Positions 6,935 to 9,467 of a stretch of 9,467 bases of DNA are shown piece after piece (positions within the stretch are counted from its first letter, which is position 1; each line of letters begins with the position of its first letter). Position numbers and translations under genes: made by a program. The notes under the pieces were generated by a model, which was not told the DNA's origin, did not search any database, and saw nothing but the letters and a program-made list of their open reading frames with translations. The stretch is from JBFGJH01 sp041586155 (lineage in GTDB: Bacteria > Actinomycetota > Acidimicrobiia > Spongiisociales > JAENVV01): NCBI GenBank assembly GCA_041586155.1, contig JBFHAT010000085.1, positions 1-9,467 of the forward strand, read 5' to 3'.

Positions 6935-8176
6935 TCAGCGCACCACGTCGCCGAGAGTTTCCCCGGCGACGGCGACCCGGGCCGAGCCATCCCCCACGAA
7001 CACCACCGGCCGTCGGGGCAGCATGTTGTAGCGGCTGGCCATCGAGAACCCGTAGGCGCCGGTCGCAGGGATGGCGATCAGGTCGCCTGGGCCGGTGTCA
7101 CGCGGCAGTCGGGCCTGGGTGATGCGGTCTCCGGTCTCACAGTGGCGTCCGACGATCCGAAACGGCGCCTCTTCCCCTCGTCGCGACAGCGACACCGCCT
7201 CGTACGTGGCTCCATAGAGCGCCGGCCTCGGGTTGTCCGAGATGCCGCCGTCGACCGCGAGAAACGGCGGTTCCGCCTCTTTGCGAACCCCGACCGTGTA
7301 GAGAGACAGGCCGGCGTTGGCGATCACCCTGCGGCCGGGCTCCACGAAGAGGCGCACCTGAGCGTCGCCGATGGCCGAACGGATGGCGTCGGCGTAGTCC
7401 TCTAGTGCGATCAGCCGATCATCGGCGCGATAGGGCGCCGCCATCCCTCCACCGAGATCGAGTTCAGGTCGATCTCCGAACACCTGGCGGCGTTCATCGA
7501 TGAAGTCCAATGCTGCGATCGCGGCGTCGTGATAGCGGTGGGGATCGCCGATCTGGCTGCCGATGTGAACGTGCACGCCCCGAAGATTCACCGGACCGTC
7601 CACCGCAGCGGCGATCGCAGCGTCGGCGGCATCGACCGACATGCCGAAATGGACATCGGCGCCTGTGGTACGGATGTGAGGGTGGGTGTCGGCGGCAACG
7701 TCGAGATTCAGACGTAGCAGGACGGCCACGGACCGATCCGCTGCCTTGATCCGACCGATCTCCGACGGATCGTCGACGATGATCCGACCCACGCCCTCGT
7801 CGAGTGCCATTCCCAATTCGGCATCGGTCTTGTAGTTGCCGTGGAACAGGATGCGTGAAGGAGCCATCCGGCCCTCCAGGGCGGTCTTGATCTCTCCCTC
7901 CGAGACCGCATCGACCCACCATCCCTCCCCCGCCAGCATCTCGGCCAGGGCGACACAGAAGAACGCCTTGGCGGCGTAGGCCAACTGGGTGTCGGCGCCG
8001 AAGGCCTTCCTGAAGTCGGTGAAGCGGGCGCGAAGATGCTCCTCGTCCACCACGTAGAGAGGCGTCCCGTGTTCGGCGGCCAGCTCGGCGAGCGCCACCC
8101 CGCCGACCATCGGGCCGGCGGCCTCATCCGACCAGCTCATCGGGAGCACGTCTCTCATTGCCATGTGGCCCGGCAT
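6935..8176 (-). CDS. lysA: Diaminopimelate decarboxylase
   Basis: This PLP-dependent fold-type III enzyme decarboxylates meso-diaminopimelate to lysine, the last step of lysine synthesis. The 413-residue product starts at ATG 8176-8174, preceded by GGAG at 7 bases. A GTG at 8206 and an ATG at 8158 are alternatives. The PLP lysine is K70 in AYAAKAFFC. HIGSQ is at 204-208, the glycine-rich phosphate-binding loop GGGMAAPY at 242-249 and EPGR at 279-282. CETGD at 346-350 supplies the cysteine contributed to the neighbouring subunit's active site. GAYGFSMASRYN follows near the C-terminus. CETGD and the actinobacterial neighbourhood favour LysA over other fold-type III decarboxylases. It is the first gene of the lysA-hom-thrC run; argS, its upstream neighbour in mycobacteria, is replaced by a divergent secretion-like locus. 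Confidence 0.95.
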   Translation of the reverse strand: MPGHMAMRDVLPMSWSDEAAGPMVGGVALAELAAEHGTPLYVVDEEHLRARFTDFRKAFGADTQLAYAAKAFFCVALAEMLAGEGWWVDAVSEGEIKTALEGRMAPSRILFHGNYKTDAELGMALDEGVGRIIVDDPSEIGRIKAADRSVAVLLRLNLDVAADTHPHIRTTGADVHFGMSVDAADAAIAAAVDGPVNLRGVHVHIGSQIGDPHRYHDAAIAALDFIDERRQVFGDRPELDLGGGMAAPYRADDRLIALEDYADAIRSAIGDAQVRLFVEPGRRVIANAGLSLYTVGVRKEAEPPFLAVDGGISDNPRPALYGATYEAVSLSRRGEEAPFRIVGRHCETGDRITQARLPRDTGPGDLIAIPATGAYGFSMASRYNMLPRRPVVFVGDGSARVAVAGETLGDVVR

Positions 8177-8231
8177 GGTACCGCTCCGAGTCGGCGACAA
8201 CCTCACCTCTCCTCGAACACAGCTATTTAGC
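8177..8231 (-). promoter_or_regulatory. lysA upstream region, promoter not clearly defined
   Basis: This stretch leads into lysA on the minus strand. A TAAATA sequence at 8229-8224 could be a -10 element, but no -35 with good spacing is convincing. The tandem repeat of the divergent promoter lies just upstream and could influence both directions. GAGGAGAGGTGAGG (8215-8202) is a purine-rich run that could serve a GTG or TTG start near 8206-8198. Confidence 0.25.
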
Positions 8232-8259
8232 TTGACACAACGTTATACAACGTTATAGT
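8232..8259 (+). promoter_or_regulatory. Predicted promoter of the WXG100-like locus
   Basis: A perfect TTGACA -35 (8232-8237) and a TATAGT -10 (8254-8259, five of six consensus bases) are 16 bases apart. Transcription would start near 8266, giving a short leader of roughly 38 bases to the ATG at 8304. It is the best sigma-70-type match I found in the window and predicts strong expression unless repressed. Confidence 0.75.
8237..8257. repeat. Tandem 10-base repeat overlapping the promoter, possible operator
   Basis: ACAACGTTAT is repeated perfectly at 8237-8246 and 8247-8256. Each copy centres on the palindrome AACGTT, and the second lies in a 12-base dyad (8246-8257) with a single mismatched pair. 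The 10-base period puts both copies on the same face of the helix. They fill the spacer and enter the -10 element, so a bound protein would be expected to block RNA polymerase. The AT-rich composition stands out from its GC-rich surroundings. Confidence 0.55.
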
Positions 8260-8303
8260 CCTTTCAACTGCCTCAACCGAGGCCACGACAGGGAGGACGC
8301 CTC

Positions 8304-8621
8304 ATGGCCAGCGACATCAAAGCGATCATGGAGCCCAACTTCATGGCGGAACTCCGAGCCGCCATCGGCACATGCTCCAGCGACCTGGATGCGGCGCTCG
8401 CCGCACTCGAGACCAAGCACAACGGCCGCACCGGACTCTGGGAAGACGCTCCCGGCGGCGGGCCCGCTCAGACTTTCGGGCAACTGCTGGCCGAGTTCCG
8501 CAACGTCACGTTGAAGAACTTCGTGGACAACCTGACCACTACGTCCGGCAACGTCGAGAAGTACGAGGCCGCCATGGCGCAAGTCGCGTCTGACTTCAAC
8601 TTCGCCGCCACCGCCGGCTGA
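8304..8621 (+). CDS. WXG100-like small helical hairpin protein, putative type VII secretion substrate
   Basis: The 105-residue product has the size and layout of an ESAT-6/WXG100 protein: a helix at about 11-38, a turn at 40-55 and a second helix at about 56-98, with no signal peptide or membrane segment. The turn contains a single tryptophan, W46, in GLWEDAPGGG; it stands where the W-x-G motif would be but is not canonical. I see no clear C-terminal YxxxD/E export signal. GGGAGG at 8291-8296, 7 bases before the ATG, is a strong ribosome binding site. It is the first gene after a strong promoter, followed by a stem-loop and by an apparent FHA/FtsK-type gene, as esx genes precede their ATPases. 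Family membership is inferred from size, predicted fold and context, not from a strong motif. Confidence 0.7.
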   Translation: MASDIKAIMEPNFMAELRAAIGTCSSDLDAALAALETKHNGRTGLWEDAPGGGPAQTFGQLLAEFRNVTLKNFVDNLTTTSGNVEKYEAAMAQVASDFNFAATAG

Positions 8622-8631
8622 GTGACCGGCA

Positions 8632-8676
8632 CACGGCGGGGGAGGCCGAGGCGCGGCCCACCTCCCCCGCCCCGTG
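8632..8676 (+). terminator. Strong GC-rich stem-loop between the two small genes (attenuator-like)
   Basis: GGCGGGGGAGG (8635-8645) pairs perfectly with CCTCCCCCGCC (8661-8671) around a 15-base loop. Alternatively CACGG (8632-8636) pairs with CCGTG (8672-8676), extending the stem to 14 pairs with a two-base bulge. It starts about 10 bases after the WXG100-like stop. No T tract follows, so partial termination or protection of the upstream mRNA end is likelier than full stop. Confidence 0.55.
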
Positions 8677-8706
8677 CGCCGGCGACGCCACCAGGGACGA
8701 GCAACG

Positions 8707-8964
8707 ATGGCATCGCTTGCCACATACGAATACGCGCGGGCCCGCCTTGCGGTCCTCAAATGGGGGTTGTACGACGCCGAAGCCGCGCTGCGCCTCTACC
8801 GCGACCACCTGCCCGACGCCATCGACGGACCCGTCACTTCGACGCTCGCCGGCGAGGCCGACCAATGGATCGCCGCCCTCGACAACGCCCAATACGCCAT
8901 CGATGTGTACTGGGAGCGCTATCTCGACGAGCGCATCGCCGAACTCGAAGCTGAGTCTCAATGA
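8707..8964 (+). CDS. Small acidic helical protein of unknown family
   Basis: I do not recognise this 85-residue protein. It appears almost wholly helical: a helix at about 3-34, a break at 35-42 (LPDAIDGP) and a second helix at about 43-82. It is rich in aromatics (three Trp, six Tyr) and acidic, with 16 Asp/Glu against 7 Lys/Arg. There is no signal peptide or membrane segment. The ATG at 8707 follows AGGGACGAG at a slightly long distance; an in-frame GTG at 8674 lies inside the stem-loop and is less likely. Its TGA overlaps the next ATG as ATGA, so it should be made together with the FHA-type protein. A WXG100-like partner for the upstream protein or an adaptor or chaperone for the ATPase are both possible (inference). 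Confidence 0.75.
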   Translation: MASLATYEYARARLAVLKWGLYDAEAALRLYRDHLPDAIDGPVTSTLAGEADQWIAALDNAQYAIDVYWERYLDERIAELEAESQ

Positions 8965-9467
8965 CCACCGCCACCCGTCTCTCCCAGACCCGCCACCACC
9001 GCGTGCTGGCGACCGCTCCCGACGGAACCGACCACGTTCTCGACCTGGCGATCGACGGCGACGCCACAGTTGCTGACGTCGTCGCCGCCCTCGAACAGCA
9101 CACCGGACAGATCTGGCCCCCTCGGCTGATCGTCGCCGGACAGACATTCGACCCGGGGATGGCGCTCATCGACCTTCCCCTCCAAGATGGCGCCCTGCTG
9201 GCGGCGACTCCACCCGTACGCCGCCCCCACGCGGTGGCACAGCTCGCAGCCGTATCCGGCGCAAGGGCCGGCGAGACCCTCCGTTACGCCCCCGGCTGCT
9301 TCTCGTTCGGGGAACCGCCAGGTGGTCTCGAGTTCGACGACATGGGCGGCGTCCGGTTTCTGCCCCGCCCCGGCTGCGAGGTGTTGATCAACGGCAGGAT
9401 CCCCGAAGGAAACACCGACCTTCGCCATGGTGACGTGCTCGTCGCCGGACGGACCGCCTATGTGCTG
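8961..9467 (+). CDS. N-terminal part of an EssC-like or FHA-FtsK/SpoIIIE-type protein (partial, runs off the right edge)
   Basis: An open frame of 169 codons starts at ATG 8961, overlapping the previous stop by ATGA, and has no stop before the window ends. Residues about 12-83 resemble a ubiquitin-like (YukD-type) fold: a beta-rich start (HHRVLATAPDGTDHVLDL), a helix (TVADVVAALEQHTG), then RLIVAGQTFDPGMALIDL and LQDGALLAATP. Residues about 92-169 resemble an FHA domain: AVSGARAGETLRYAPGCFSFG, EVLINGRIPEG and LRHGDVLVAGRTAYVL. The usual GR...S..H phosphothreonine-binding residues are not seen, as in the degenerate FHA modules of EssC. This order fits the start of a type VII FtsK/SpoIIIE ATPase, but no Walker motif is visible. 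A smaller FHA-only protein is the main alternative. Confidence 0.7.
   Translation, partial: MTTATRLSQTRHHRVLATAPDGTDHVLDLAIDGDATVADVVAALEQHTGQIWPPRLIVAGQTFDPGMALIDLPLQDGALLAATPPVRRPHAVAQLAAVSGARAGETLRYAPGCFSFGEPPGGLEFDDMGGVRFLPRPGCEVLINGRIPEGNTDLRHGDVLVAGRTAYVL

Noticed and set aside
8253..8759. Minus-strand frames antisense to the WXG100-like and acidic helical genes, also 8596-9147 and 8958-9428
   Set aside because: The plus-strand genes have a promoter, a strong ribosome binding site and a coupled ATGA junction; the antisense frames have none of these.
1..9467. tRNA or rRNA genes, CRISPR arrays, insertion sequences or attachment sites
   Set aside because: I saw no cloverleaf, regularly spaced repeats, transposase or integrase motifs; coding density leaves room only in the short spacers listed.

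Overview
The window looks like a chromosomal segment from a high-GC Gram-positive bacterium (Actinomycetota). The order lysA-hom-thrC-rho-rpmE-(DUF1385)-prfA, a Rho with a Ser/Asp-rich and Arg/Asn-rich N-terminal insertion, and a divergent WXG100-like/FtsK-type secretion locus all point there. A deep-branching class such as Acidimicrobiia is a guess; the sequence gives no direct taxonomic marker.

Minus strand, positions 1-8176, is a tightly packed housekeeping block read right to left. Its first part is amino-acid biosynthesis: lysA (diaminopimelate decarboxylase), hom (homoserine dehydrogenase) and thrC (threonine synthase). Together they cover the last step of lysine synthesis and two steps of threonine synthesis. 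thrB, which sits between thrC and rho in mycobacteria, is missing here. A 235-base leader with a good promoter follows, then rho (transcription termination factor) and rpmE (zinc-type ribosomal protein L31). A 28-base perfect palindrome after rpmE probably ends or attenuates that unit. Next come a DUF1385 (YqhQ-like) membrane protein and prfA (peptide chain release factor 1), which share an ATGA overlap. The first 14 codons of a further gene run off the left edge.

Plus strand, positions 8232-9467, begins a different kind of locus, divergent from lysA. A near-consensus promoter carries a perfect tandem 10-base repeat between and over its elements. It drives a 105-residue WXG100-like helical hairpin protein. 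A strong GC-rich stem-loop separates this from an 85-residue acidic helical protein of unknown family, which overlaps by ATGA the start of a large gene cut by the window edge. The visible 169 residues of that gene look like a ubiquitin-like (YukD-type) domain followed by a degenerate FHA-like domain. This is the N-terminal layout expected of an EssC-like or FHA-FtsK/SpoIIIE ATPase of a type VII-like secretion system. This cassette is the most interesting part of the window; its system-level assignment is inference because the ATPase domains lie outside.
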